Both the position numbers and the translations under genes were made by a program. From contig CM036223.1 in the NCBI GenBank assembly GCA_020631735.1, forward strand, positions 11,074,191 through 11,138,190: DNA of 64,000 bases, in the 5' to 3' direction. Origin of the DNA: Saccharum officinarum. Taxonomy: Eukaryota > Streptophyta > Magnoliopsida > Poales > Poaceae. The notes below the pieces were generated by a model. The model saw only the letters and a list, made by a program, of their open reading frames with translations. It ran no database searches and was not told the origin of the DNA. Position 1 is the stretch's first letter, and every line of letters begins with the position of its first letter. Shown piece by piece: positions 35,099 through 46,679 of the stretch.

Positions 35099-38000
35099 GC
35101 TCACCCCATGGGGATCACGAAGAGCAACTCTAGTTGAGCGTGTCATTGAGCTACCACACTTGATGGTGGGTTCTTGCGGTACCTTTTGAGAGGCTCGGTG
35201 TGTGACCGATTAGCCGCCGAACCACGAAGTGTTGGTCGACACAACGGGGACGTAGCTTGGTGGCAACCAAGTGAACCTCGTGAGAAAATCACCGTGTCAA
35301 CATTGTCTACTCTTCTCGGTGGTTTGCCTTCGTGTAACACAAGTTTGTATTTACTTTCATATATACTTGTGCTTGTGTAGTTGCTCTCGTAACTAGTTTG
35401 CTTGTATAGTTTGCTAGTTGTCTTCTTGCTTGTGTAGCTAGAAGCTTCCCTTTGCGTGACTAATTTGGTTTGTGTAACCTTGTTAGTCACATTGCTTAGT
35501 TTGTGTAGCTAAGTGTTTTGCGCTCTCTAATTTAGCATTAGTTGCCTTGTTATTGAGCTTTGCTAGCAAGCTTAAGCTTTGTGCTTTTGCTTCACTAGTT
35601 GTGTAGGAGCTCCCTCGTTTGGCAAAGTACTAGTACATAGGTTTGTGTGACCTTGCTCTAGAATTGATTAGGTGAGCTCTTGGTAAGCTTAGCACCTTAG
35701 TTGCTTAATTAGGATCTTTGCAAGGTGCTAGAGAACTTAGATAGAGGGGTGTAGTCTTGGCTAGACCGATAAGTTTCATTCTGCATTTGTTTTGGTTAGC
35801 CTACGCGTTTAAGTTTTAGAAAGGACTATTCACCCCCCCTCTAGTCCGCCATCTCGACCCTTCAAAGTGCCAGAGTGAGGACCACCCTGATGGTGGCTGG
35901 CTTGACAACTAGACTAAAAGTCTCATCATAGTCAATGCCCGGACGCTGTGTGAAACCACGGAATACCCATCAGGCTTTGTAGCGGTCAAGAGAGCCATCT
36001 GTCTTGAACTTATGACGAAAAACCCACTTGCCGGTGACAAGGTTGATGCCAGGGGGCGAGGCACTAGTACCAGGTGTCATTGCCCTATAGAGCATCGAAC
36101 TCGGCCTGCATAGAGAGGCACCAGGCCGGGTCCGAGAGAGCGGCGCGGACGGATGACAGCACCGGAGAGGTGGCCGCATCCGTCGTGTGGAGGTTGAGGC
36201 GATCCACGGGTTGCTGAAAACCATCCTTGCCATGGGTGCGCATACTGTGCGCATTAGTGACAGGAACGATCACCTCTGGAGCTATAGCGGTGGTGCGACC
36301 GGTGGTCCATCTGGCGCGGCTGGCAACGACCTGGGACATTGTGTCCGCAGGGGTAGCAGCACCAGCCGGACTGGTGGAGAAGGAGGTGCCCTAGGAGGCA
36401 CCCTGGCCTAGGCCGCCGTGTCCATGGCCAGCCGCCAGGCTACTGGAGCCGGCCGCCTGGCTGCTATGGCCGGCCGGCTGGCGGCTGCGGTCGGCACTGG
36501 CCGAAGCGCCAGAGGAGGGGGCGCCACCGAGTGTCCCCAGGTGGCATCCATGCCGCCGGGAAGATGAGTACCTGCAGTCACAAGCGAAGAGGAATCATCA
36601 GCATCGTCCAAAAAAGCTAGTGTGTCAGGATCTTGGGGATTGGAGGACATCTCGGAGAACGGAAACAATGTCTCGTCGAACACAACGTGACGGGAGACGA
36701 TGATCCAATTGGAGTGGAGGTTGAGACATCAATATCCTTTATGATTGGAGGAGTACCCTAGGAAGACACACAAGGTGGAGCGAGGAGATAATTTGTGGGG
36801 AGCTATGGACGAGAGGTTAGGATAGCACGTGCAGCCAAAAACTCGAAGATGAGCGTAGGAGGGCTGTGTGCCGTAGAGAGCAAAAAAAAAGGTGTGCGGC
36901 TGTCTAGAGTCTTGGTTGGGTGACGATTGAGGAGGTAGGTGGCAGTGTGAAGTGAGTTAGCCCAATAGATAGGAGGAAGACTGGCCTGGAACAGAAGGGA
37001 CCGCACGATGTCGTTGACAGTGCGAAGAGTGCGTTCAGCACGTCCGTTCTGTTGAGAGGTGTAGGGGCACGACATTCAAAGAACGACTCCATGAGTGAGG
37101 AAGAACGTGCGGGCCGAGGAGTGGTCAAACTCGAGGCTGTTGTCGCACTAAACTGCCTTGATAGAGTCGAACTACGTGCGCACATAGGAAAAAAGTTAGA
37201 AATGACACCGAAAGTATCAGATTTAAGGCGTAATGGAAACATCCAGGTGTAGTGAGTGCAATCATCAAGAATGACTAAATAATATTTGTAGCCTGACACA
37301 CTGACAACTGGAGACGTCCAAAGATCACAATGTATTAAATCAATAGGACGAGTGGCACGCGAGTTTGACACACTAAAGGGTAGGCGCACCTGGCGACCTA
37401 GCTGACAGGCATGACAAACATGGTCTATATTGTGCTTATTACATGAAATTGCATTGGAGCTAATGAGCTGGGATAAAGTCGCATGTCCAAGATGACTAAG
37501 GTGACGATGCTAGAAGGAGGTGGATGATGCGGCGGTAGTGAGGACAGCAGTGGTGCTTTAAGGTGCTAGGAAGAACGGGAAGAGGTCACCCGTGCTATTG
37601 CACCTGGCGATCACGCTCCGTGTCTGAAGGTCCTTCACAGAGAGGCCAAATAGGTCAAACTCAATGGAACAATTATTATCAGTAGTGAAACGACGTACGG
37701 AAATCAAATTCTTAATAATATTAGGCAACACTAAGACATTGGAAAGAACAAGTGGACATCGTATATAGTGGAAAAAGACTATGACCCAGTAGATGTAACG
37801 GGAAGCGAAGCTCCGTTACCAACAATGATAGATGAAGGACTAGATGACGATGGAGGGTGAAGGGTGTGGAGAATACCAGCATTGTTGACCATGTGAGCAC
37901 CCGCACCGGAGTCAGCATACCATTCGGCTGGTGGAGGAGGCGTCAGCGTCATGGTGTTGAAGTTGCTAACGAGAGCGGACAGGTCCCAAGACATGCCCTG

Positions 38001-39537
38001 CATGGGCGTCCAGGGTTGCTGCTGCTGCTGTGGTGGCGGTGGCGCTCCGTAGCCAAAGCCTGGAGGAGGGCTGAAGGTGTACGGCTGCTGCACGTACTGT
38101 TGCTGCGCGATGAAGGCAGCCAGCGGAGGACGATACGACATCCCGGAACCGTTCGGTGGACACGGCCAAAACTGGACGTGACCCGCACACGGGTTGTAGA
38201 ACGGCGCCGGTGGATGAGGGCTGCCGCTGGTGGTAGAGGCCACCTGCTGCTGCTGGTTACGGCCACGCCCGCCGTGGCGGTGGCCGGAGCGCTAGGAGCC
38301 GGCCTGGCCAGCGTGGCCGGTCTGGCCGCTGTAGCCGCCTTGGCCATGGCTGGGCTGGCCGCCGTGGCCATGGCCGCCGCGCCTGTTGGAGGACCGGGGA
38401 GCGGCGACGAGGGCAGTGGATGCGAAGGAGGCCGGCGGATCGGAGGCCCCGGCCGCCTCGCCGACAGCGATGTCGTCGAGGTCGATCTCCTCGAGAAGGA
38501 GCAGCGTGTGTGCCTCCGCGAAGGTCGGGAATGGCTGCCGCAGCTTGATGTTGGTCACCATAGGGTGGAACTTGCCGCTGAGGCTATGGGGCAGCGTGAG
38601 GACGAGGGTGCGGTCGCCGACCGGATTGCCAAAGTCGTGGAGGGTTGCGGCCATCGTCTCAAGGCGATGGTAGAAGTCCGTGATGGAGGACGACCCTTGC
38701 TTCACCGTGCAAAACTCGGCGGACAACAGTAATGCGCGCGATTCGCGCTGGCCGAGGAATTCGTCCTCGAGGTGAAGCTAGGCGATGCGGGCGTTAGGGT
38801 TCTTCAGCATGGTGGATTGCTATAGGTCGGCGTTGATCGTGCCATAGATCCACGTGAGGATGGTGCAGTCCATCTGCACCCACGTCGGCCAATCGGCATT
38901 GACCATGTCAGTGAGAACGTGATCAGTGAGGGCATACTTGCCCAAGACGATGAGGAAGAGGGCACGCCAACGGTTGTAGTTGTTGGCCGTTCAATCCAGG
39001 ACCACCGGCACGAGCACCTTGATGTTGAGGACGGCAATGGCGGTGGCGTGGACGTCGGCGTGCTTGGCCTCATAAGCATCGAGGGTAGCGGTGCGAGCGG
39101 CCTTGGCTTGGTGGCGGTGGGCGTCCTCGACCTCGCGTTCACGCTGTTCGCGCACTTTGCGGGTGAGGCGTTCGGCGTCGGTCTCCGCCATGGGAACGGA
39201 GCAGGAGCCAGCGAGATGCAGCGGTGCGGTCGACTCGTGACGGAGAAACTTGAGTGGACCAGGTCCTGGCGGCGCGTCGCAACTCGCGATCGGGCGTCAC
39301 AACGATCGGGTATCGCAGCTTCACGCGGCGCGGACGTACGATTTGGCCGTGCGAGCACCGCGTACCGTGATGATGTGGGGGCGGCCTGGCGTCGGGCGAC
39401 CGCGATCCGGCCGGGCGAGTACCGCGTAAGTCGTGGGGTAAGGCCGGCGATCGAGATCGCGGCGGTGGCGCGGCGCTCGTGAAGAGCAGCGGCGCAGTGC
39501 TAATTGCGGAAGCGAGAGGAACGGAGATCGTAACCTT

Positions 39538-39549
39538 CTCGTGATACCA
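39538..39549 (-). other. Primer binding site, initiator Met tRNA type
   Basis: On the minus strand TGGTATCACGAG directly follows the 5' LTR end. The canonical plant copia site is TGGTATCAGAGC; the first eight bases match. Confidence 0.85.
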
Positions 39550-39654
39550 TGATAGAAAGTGATTAGGGAAATTCTCAATACATTACTATGAATGGTCAGC
39601 GTACATATATATACGCATTGTGGACAGGTCCACTTGCCATATTACATTCCAACA
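39550..39654 (-). repeat. 5' LTR of the copia element
   Basis: Partner of 29635-29739, same length, about 6 substitutions apart. The TSD ACCTC follows at 39655. Confidence 0.92.
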
Positions 39655-40920
39655 ACCTCTTCTTTTTGGAAAGGAGTTCTCTGGGCTATTCAAGCTGCGC
39701 GTTTGGGGATCAGATGGGTAGTGGGGAATGGCAAAAAGGTAAGGTTCTAGGAAGACTGTTGGCTGGGAAACACTAGTTTGGCTATTACTTATTGGCCCCT
39801 GTATGTCATTAATGAGCAGCAGGGGAAAACAGTTCAGGAGGTTTGGGATGGAGAAAACTTGATGCTTACCTTTCGTAGGAGTGTCTAGCAATCTCATGAA
39901 CATGTGGTGGGAATTAGTTGGTTTGGTTGATGATACATCTCTCTCTGGAGAAGATGACCAAATTCTGTGGAGTTATACTACTACTGGAAAATATTCGGTT
40001 CAGACTTTGTATGCTGTGATTAATCACAGAGGCATGACTCATAGATTTGTTAGTGCTATATGGAAGATCGTTATTCCTCCTAGAGTTCAGTTCTTCCTCT
40101 GGCTGTTGTCCCATAATAGGCTATTAACAAGGGATAATTTGTCTAAACGGCATGATGTCAGTGATCCGACCTGCATTTTTTGTGAGGAGCTGGAATCTAT
40201 AGGTCATCTTTTCTTTGATTGTTGCATTGCTAAGAACACTTGGATGATTGTTTCAGATTTTTTGGGTTTTGACTTAGGCTGTGATTTTGAGTCAGTAGCT
40301 CGTTTCTGGCTTGCTAACAAGAGACATGGACTGACAAATATGATTTCTGTGGCGATCTTGTGGTCGCTATGGAAACTACGAAATGAAATCTATTTTCAGG
40401 GCACAGTATGGACAGGGATGGCAAGACTGTTACTGAAGATTGTAAGGATGTTGCGGCGCGGATTCCAATATTCAAGCAGGAGCTGGGCTGTCAAGTGGAA
40501 GTTTTTGCAAGTCGTTTGGAGATACACGCAAGCTTACCGCCTCAGATCTTGTGGAAGACGGTGGAGACGAGTACTTCATCAGAGTTGGCACTATCGGCTG
40601 CTCTGCATTCGGTTACAAATGCTCATTTGGTTCAGCATGAAGCCGTTGTCTCTGAACATGGTTGTGTTGGCCCTGCGCCTTGTTCTGTATCGGCCATAAG
40701 GCCTGAACCTGTTGGCTAAATGTCATAAACTATGCTGTGAACTGTTTTGCTTTATGAATAATAAAGCAAGGGAAACTTTCATGTCAAAAAATAAAATAAA
40801 TTTTAATATTGTTTATAAATCTAGTCACTTCCAGGAAGGACAATGCGAATAAAGTTGTAAAAAGCCACCTCATTTCCCTCTCCATCTCTTATTAGGGCAC
40901 CATCAATGAAGACTAATATA

Positions 40921-41155
40921 GTGTTTGGTTGCCGGATGAACTCATCTGGCATCAGGTGAGTCCAGCGGAAACAGAATGGGTCCATCCGGCACTTTTTGGT
41001 GGAGCGACTTGGTCCTTCACGCTAGCTTGCGATTATGCCTGAGTGGAAGCAGTCAATGACAGACGGTGCGGTTCCATACTGCGAACCAAACACATTTGCC
41101 AGGTTCGGTTGTAGGATCGGATCATTCCAGACCATCCCACACCGCAAACCAAACA
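40921..41155. mobile_element. Possible Tourist/hAT-type MITE
   Basis: GTGTTTGGTTGCCGGATG near the left edge and CGCAAACCAAACATG near the right edge form imperfect inverted ends with the TGTTTGGTT motif common to many grass MITEs. I could not define a target duplication. Confidence 0.35.
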
Positions 41156-41479
41156 TGCTGCAACACTCTTAGCAGTTTAAGTATAATAAAGTGATTCACA
41201 TAGATTAGGAAATGTTGAGACTACGACTCACACAATGCAAACATCACTGTTTCTGGTTTGTATAGAAACTTTTTCCTTTTATTATGTCTCACCTTTATTT
41301 ATTCTTCCTCTTCTTTTTTAGCATGGACCACTTTCTCTCTTTCTAAGCATACGTAGTTTCTGCAAACCACACTAACTAATATAGAGCACCTACTTTTTTT
41401 TATCCAATATTACGTCACACTTGGGGGCTCCATGTAAACAAGCATGTTGGGGAAGGCCTGCTCCTCGCCACCGTTACCC

Positions 41480-42076
41480 GCCCGTGTGGCCTGCTAGATG
41501 TGTTCCGCGAGTTTCGACGTTGGATCCTAGTGGACGACGCAGATTCGATGGATGTAGAGGAGAGTCGCCGTACGCGACGTTAGAGGATTTCGGTTCCATC
41601 CGCGCCATCCCCGTTCCCTTCCGGCTTCCCCTTTCTCTCTCTCGTGCCGACCACCGCCGCCTGCCTGGCCGGGTGCCGCCGCCAGGTGCCAGGAAGTCGT
41701 CGGTAGTCTTCTTCGGCGACGAGCACCCACCAGGTACGCCCCACCCTCTTCTCTTCTCTTCTCTTCCATTCCTACTGTGCGAAACCGAGCACCCAAACCC
41801 TAGCCTAAGCAATTCGTGTTCGGATCCGATCTAATTACAAGTATATGCACGTGGTGCACATGTAGGATTATGCCTTCGATTTGATTCGATTTTTGCAGAA
41901 ATTATCTGGTGTACGCCCCATGTTTTTACTTCTAACGGTACCATCGTGCATTTGATGTGCTTCTAACCCAGTACAAATCCAGTGAAACCATACATACCTT
42001 TAAATAATGTGCATTCTTGCAAGGTGAATGTGGCCATTGATACGCTTGCTATTGGCGCAGGCACATCTCTGCTGCA
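41480..42076 (+). promoter_or_regulatory. 5' UTR exon, UTR intron and leader of the MGDYT gene
   Basis: A GC-rich leader (about 41500-41732) ends CACCCACCAG-GTACG, a good donor. The acceptor TTGGCGCAG lies at about 42052-42060, followed by GCACATCTCTGCTGCA and the ATG at 42077. A UTR intron just before the start codon is common in plant housekeeping genes. Transcription is inferred. Confidence 0.45.
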
Positions 42077-42411
42077 ATGGGTGACTACACAATCCAGATC
42101 AGCACCAAGCTCATCGACCAGCTTGCTCGCGATGATGAGAGGGTGAAACGGAAAGCCAGGAAGCCCAAGCCTAAGAAGAAGCCCACCGTGCAGCCACATG
42201 AAGAGCCCCTGGAATTCCCAAGCGAACCACCCAAGACGAGCAGCCCTCCCCTGCTCCTGGGTGGCCTCTGCAGCCTCCCCCAATGTTTCTGCCCGTGACC
42301 CCTGCGCCCCCGGCCACAATGCCAGAGGTGGAAGCCATCCGCTCCATCCTGAAAGAAAGCGAGGCGGTTCTCGAGACGCTGGAGAAGAAGGAAGCTGGGG
42401 CACGCCAAGAG
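42077..42411 (+). pseudogene. Truncated, frameshifted gene fragment starting MGDYTIQIST
   Basis: A well-formed start, MGDYTIQISTKLIDQLARDD, then a Lys/Arg-rich stretch (KRKARKPKPKKKP) and PSEPPKTS. In a C-rich run near 42245-42255 the coding frame shifts by one: the old frame soon stops at 42296, while the other frame continues as PLQPPPMFLPVTPAPP and EVEAIRSILKESEAVLETLE. Coding resemblance stops after GARQEL near 42411, where intron-like repeat sequence begins with no GT donor. From memory the N-terminus resembles a conserved plant protein that ends in a CHCH-type Cys domain; that domain is not present here. Either a pseudogene or a gene with one sequencing error and missing 3' exons; the abrupt 3' end favours a pseudogene. 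Confidence 0.6.
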
Positions 42412-43023
42412 CTATTTTGCATTTCGTTCAGCTCATGGGCTGTAGAATTCTGTTCCAAGCGGATCAATATCATTATCTCCTCATGTGCTATAGGAAATAT
42501 TGTTCTGATTATCTGTCATGAGAGAAACACTAGCGATGACTGCTTTTAGAACTCTGAAGTCTGAGAATGGTGCCAGGCAGGCAAGGTGGTCTTTCCCCCC
42601 CTAAAAGAAATTGTCTCTCCTTTTTTCGACTAAAAATCAAAATATGATCTGCATTTTCTTTTTGCAAATAGAACACATATATATTGTTGCCGCTCTAGCT
42701 TGCTGATCCAAGAGTTCAACATATTCTAGTACTTCGATTTTTGCTTCGGCTACACCTTTTCTTTTGAAACACAGAATTTATGTCCGAAGTATGTCGTACC
42801 TATTTGCACGCTGCTTTTCATTCTTGTGCTTTGCACACTAGTAATGAGTGCTTTTAGAACTCTGAAAGTCTGAGAACGGTGCTAGCTAAGCCAGGCAAGG
42901 TGGTCTTTCTTAAAAAAAAAGTTGTCCTAATTTTTTGCAACTAAGGATCTCTAAGAAATCACCTCTTAATCTGCCTTTCCTTTTTCACAGCTAGAACATA
43001 TATATGTTGGAAAAAAAATCATA

Positions 43024-43360
43024 TGGTGCCCTCCTTAACTAAAGGACTAAAATACCATGTTACAATGTTTCAAAAGTCATCACAAAAATCATGTATTTAG
43101 TACACCTAAAGTTAAGTGTAGCCACAACAATTCAGATTGAAATTCATCTTTGATGCTGAAATTAATAAACAGAAGTGTCACTGTCAGCATATGATGAGCA
43201 GTGTCAGTTTGGTTGCTTGTCTATTTTGTTTCTTGGCATCTATGATGAGTTTCAAACTGAATTGGTGCAGCTATACTTAACTTTATGTGTACTACATACA
43301 TGATTTTTGTTATGGTTTCTGAAACATTGCAACATGGTATTTTAGCCAACAAGGGCGCTA
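43024..43360. mobile_element. MITE with about 95-bp inverted repeats
   Basis: The left part TGGTGCCCTCC...TAAAATACCATGTTACAATG is mirrored by the right part (reverse complement TAGCGCCCTTG...TAAAATACCATGTTGCAATG), with roughly 95 bp of inverted match. No clear target duplication. Long inverted ends suggest a Mutator-type MITE, but superfamily is not proven. Confidence 0.65.
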
Positions 43361-44120
43361 GCCTGCCTCGGCACCAAATCTGCACTCTATATGTTCTCAG
43401 TTAGCTTGTTGATTCGAAGAGGGGAATGCATTATATTCTTGGATAGAATCTTTGCTTCTACCATAGAGTTTCTTTTGAAACATAGAGTTTGTGTCTTTAT
43501 ACTGCCATTATCATGTGTAAAGCAGGTACACATTTGCTCAACTTCCTTTAATTATCTTGCTTCGCAAATTCATTTGCTCTGATTCAGCTATTTTCACTTT
43601 GGTTGCCTGTGCAACTCGTGTCATCTACATTCCTCTGTTGTTTTGTTGGTTCATTATTTATATTCTTTTGATAAGTAAATAAATAAATATATTTCCGGCC
43701 AGTTGATGGATGAATTATTCAATTGGTCCAATGGTATTATATCCTCACGGGCTTTAGTAAAATATTGTCCTGTTTATCTCCCACGACCATGAGATACCCT
43801 AGTGATGCCTGCTTTTAGAGCTCTGAAAGTCTGAGAATGGTGTTTTTTTTCTGAGGTAGTCTGAGAATGGTGCTGGCCAGACAAACGTGACATTTTTCTT
43901 CAAAAAGGGTTATGTGTCATATTTTCTGCAACCAAGGATCTCTAAGACGTCATCTGCCTTTTATTTTTTGCAACTAAAACTTACAGATGCTTTCACCACT
44001 CTGGCTTGCTGATCTGATCAGTAGAATGTATTCTAGTTTTTGAATCTTTGATTCTACCCTTGAGTTTCTTTTGAAACGCAGAGCGTATGTCTGAATACTG
44101 TCATTGTCTTGTGTTAAAGC

Positions 44121-44347
44121 TAAGGATGAAAACGGTCGGAAACGGTTGAAAACGGACTTACGATATAGAAAAACGAAAACGGTCGGTTCGGGATATTTCT
44201 ACATTTAGCAATTAAAGAGTACAAAAAATAGTTGAAAATTGTTGTGAAACCGATTGAAACTGACAATTTTTCATGTTAAAAAACGGTTCATAATATAGAA
44301 AACGAAAACGGTCAATTCGGAATATTTCTTTTCCGTTTTCATCCCTA
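44121..44347. mobile_element. hAT MITE with perfect 8-bp TSD
   Basis: Starts TAAGGATGAAAACGGTCGG and ends CCGTTTTCATCCCTA, flanked by GTTAAAGC at 44113-44120 and 44348-44355. The sister unit near 45996 has a single GTTAAGTCCC-like site, which is a probable empty site. Non-coding, 227 bp. Confidence 0.92.
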
Positions 44348-44882
44348 GTTAAAGCCCCATTCGCTCAAACTGGCTTTCATTCTAGTGCTTTGCAAACTCA
44401 CTCGCTACTGATTTGGCTATTGTCACACAAGTGCTTGCTTGCCCCGTGCAACTCCTGTCATCTACATTCTTCTGTTGTTTTGTTGGTTCATAATTTATAT
44501 CCTTTTGATCGAAATGAATATATACCAAATTGATGGATGAATTACTTAATTGGGTGTTCTTAATATACCCAATTAAGAAACAAGAATACATTGCATTGCA
44601 TGAGACAAATATATTTCATTCAGTTCATTGGCTGTAGAATTCTGTGCTAAGTGAATCAATGTCATTATCTCCTATTGGGCCGTAGGAAATATGCCCTGTT
44701 TATCTCCCATGAGGGAAACCTTAGTGATGCCTGGTTTTAGAACTATGAAAGTCTGAGAATGATGCGTGGCCTTTTTTATTTTTTCTAAAAAACAACTATG
44801 TCTCTTATATCTTGCAACTAAGGATCTCAAAGAAATTCGATGTTTAATCTACCTTTTCGTTTTGGCAACAAGAAGGTATATA

Positions 44883-45017
44883 CTCCTTCCATTCTAAATT
44901 ATAAGAGATTTTTGGCTTTTCTAGGTACATTACTTTTGCTATGTATCTAGACATAGTGTATATCTAAGTGCATAGTAAAAGACATGAATGTAGAAAAGTC
45001 AAAACGTCTTGAGGGAG
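44883..45017. mobile_element. Stowaway MITE, unit 2
   Basis: CTCCTTCCATTCTAAATTATAAGA at the left and CGTCTTGAGGGAG at the right, with TA on both sides. The interior has an AAAAG / CTTTT mirrored stem. 135 bp, and nearly the same element sits at 46536-46679. Confidence 0.8.
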
Positions 45018-46535
45018 TACTCTGTTGTTACCACTCTGGTTTGCTGATACAATGAGTTCAACATATTCTAGTACCTCAATTTTTCTTTCGGCCACACCTT
45101 TTACTTTGAAACACAAAATTTATGTCCGAAGTACCTACCTATTTGCACGCTGCTTTTTATTCTTGTGCTTTGCACACTAGTAAGGAGTGCTTTTAGAATT
45201 CTGAAAGTCTGAGAATGGTGCTACCTAGGCAAGGTGGTCTTTCTTAAAATAAAAAAAGGTGTCCCATTTTTTGCAACTAAGGATCTCTAAGAAATCACCA
45301 CTTAATCTGCCTTTCCTTTTTTACAGCTAGAACATATATATGTTGTCAGTTATCTTGTTGATCTGAAGAGTGAAATGTATTCTATTACTAGATAGAATCT
45401 GTGCTTCTACCCTAGAGTTTCTTTGGAAACATAGAGTTTATGTCTCTATACTCCATTATCATGTGTAAAGCAGGTACACATTTGCTCAACTGCCTTTAAT
45501 TATCTTGCTTCGCAAATTCGTTTGCTCTGATTCAGCTATTTTCACTTTGGTTGCCTGTGCAACTTGTGTCATCTACATTCCTCTGTTGTTTTGTTGGTTC
45601 ATTATTTATATTCTTTTGATAAATAAATAAATAAATATATTTCCGGCCAATTGATGGATGACTTATTCAATTGGTCCAATGGTATTATATCCTCACGGGC
45701 TTTAGTAATATTGTCCTATTTATCTCCCATGACCATGATATACCCTAGTGATGCCTGCTTTTAGATCTCTGAAAGTCTGAGAATGGTGCTGGCCAGGCAA
45801 GGTAACCTTTTTTCTTAAAAAAAGGGTTATGTCTCTTATTTTTTGCAACCATGGATCTCTAAGACGTCGACACTTAATCTGCCTTTTATTTTTTGCAACT
45901 AAAACATACAGATGCTTTCACCACTCTGGCTTGCTGATCTGATCAGTAGAATGTGTTCTAGTATTTGAATCTTTTTTTTTGACTGTCATTGTCTTGTGTT
46001 AAGTCCCATTTGCTCAAACTGGCTCACTCACTAGTGATTTAGCTATTGTCACCCCACAAGTGCTTGCTTGCCCCGTGCAGCTCCTGTCATCTACATTCTT
46101 TTGTTGTTTTGTCGGTTCATAATTTATATCCTTTTGATCGAAATGAATATATAACAAATTGATGGATGAATTGCTTAATTGGGTGTTCTTAATATACCCA
46201 ATTAAGAAACAAGAATACATTGCATTGCATGAGACAAATATATTTCATTCAATCCATTGGCTGTAGAATTCTGTGCCAAGTGAATCAATGTCATTATCTC
46301 CTATTGTGCCGTAGGAAATATTGTCCTGCCTATCTCCCAATGAGGGAAACCTTAGCGATGCCTGGTTTTAGAACTATGAAAGTCTGAGAACGATGCCTGG
46401 CCTTTTTTATTTTTCCTAAAAACAACTGTCTCTTATATTTTGCAACTAAGGATCTCAAAGAAATTCAACATTTAATCTGCCTATTTGTTTTGGCATTTAA
46501 TCTGCCTTTTCATTTTGGCAACAAGAAGATATATG

Positions 46536-46679
46536 CTCCCTCCGTTCTAAATTATAAGATGTTTTGGCTTCTCTAGGTACATTGCTTTTGCTATGTATCT
46601 AAACATAGTGTATATCTAAGTGCATAGCAAAAGACATGAATGTAGAAAAGCCAAACGTCTTATAATTTGGAACCAAAGG
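46536..46679. mobile_element. Stowaway MITE, unit 3
   Basis: CTCCCTCCGTTCTAAATTATAAG at the left and CTTATAATTTGGAACCAAAG at the right. Same element and same relative position as 44883-45017, so it was duplicated with the surrounding unit. Confidence 0.8.

Larger units (their letters stand above)
30988..35864 (+). mobile_element. Solo LTR inside copia RT, itself carrying a second solo LTR
   Basis: Starts TGAAAGGTCC and ends TCGACCCTTCA, with AAGTG at 30983-30987 and 35865-35869. It lies between two RT segments, and removing it restores continuity of the copia RT frame. A plus-strand TATA box (GGGGTTATAAATAGATG near 32366-32382) and the CTCTAGTCCGCCATCTCG end place its sense on plus. Without the inner element it is about 2.46 kb. 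Contains a long array of GACCGGACGCG-type motifs. Confidence 0.9.
29888..39191 (-). pseudogene. copia gag-pol polyprotein, frameshifted and split
   Basis: In minus sense: gag N-terminus MAETDAERLTRKVREQRERE (39191); gag core FCTVKQGSSSITDFYHRLE (about 38710); Gly/His-rich region; Pro/Gln-rich linker; protease motif WYADSGAGAHM (about 37920); integrase with LDDCTHYTWMFPL (about 37270) and SCPYTSQQNGRAERTLR (about 37070); RT parts GKWVFRHKFKTDGSLDRYKA (about 36020) and LYGLKQASRAWHSRF plus YVDDIVL (about 30700); RNase H with YTDADWAGC and SSTEAEYRAV (about 30100) ending HIEIDLHFVKE. Frame breaks in gag, integrase and RT and the 4.9 kb insertion between RT blocks show it is dead. The copia order (integrase before RT) is clear. 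Confidence 0.93.
29635..39654 (-). mobile_element. Ty1/copia retrotransposon with 105-bp LTRs, interrupted
   Basis: Direct repeats 29635-29739 and 39550-39654 begin TGATAGAAAGTGATTAGG and end CATTCCAACA, and the target duplication ACCTC is at 29630-29634 and 39655-39659. In minus sense the 5' LTR is on the right, followed at once by TGGTATCACGAG (initiator-Met-tRNA-type primer site), and a purine tract CTGTGGGAGAG precedes the 3' LTR. Without the nested insertion (30988-35864) the element is about 5.1 kb. Gene order gag, protease, integrase, RT, RNase H identifies copia. The LTR pair differs at about 6 of 105 positions, so it is not young. Confidence 0.95.
29440..40717 (+). pseudogene. LINE ORF2 C-terminal part (RT tail and zf-RVT domain), broken
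   Basis: Before the insertion, KKEVGGLGVPDLRSLNLALL marks the tail of an L1-type reverse transcriptase. After it, 39655-40500 encodes the zf-RVT region: SAIWKIVIPPRVQFFLWLL, SHNRLLTRDNLSKR, DPTCIFCEE, SIGHLFFDC, AILWSLWKLRNEIYF. An open frame runs 39881-40699, but earlier stop codons and frame changes (e.g. near 39880) and the insertion make it non-functional. The domain is common in plant L1 ORF2 proteins, where Cys/His residues (C-FC...H...C) form a zinc-binding motif. Confidence 0.85.
29338..40812 (+). mobile_element. 5'-truncated L1-type LINE with 17-bp target duplication
   Basis: ATAAATTTTAATATTGT occurs at 29338-29354 and again at 40796-40812, directly after an A-rich tail (AAAAAATAAAAT) at the 3' end. 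The body is 29355-29634 plus 39655-40795, about 1.4 kb, so only the 3' end of ORF2 was copied. It is split by a copia element at 29635-39654. Confidence 0.85.

Noticed and set aside
37857..38732. 291-codon plus frame
   Set aside because: Antisense to copia gag/protease on minus, whose motifs (UBN2-like gag, DSGAGAHM) are clear; the plus frame is a composition shadow.
44382..46220. Two near-identical small minus frames (about 69 codons) as a paralogous gene pair
   Set aside because: They are equivalent positions in the tandem intron-like units; similarity is explained by DNA duplication, and there is no start context or domain.
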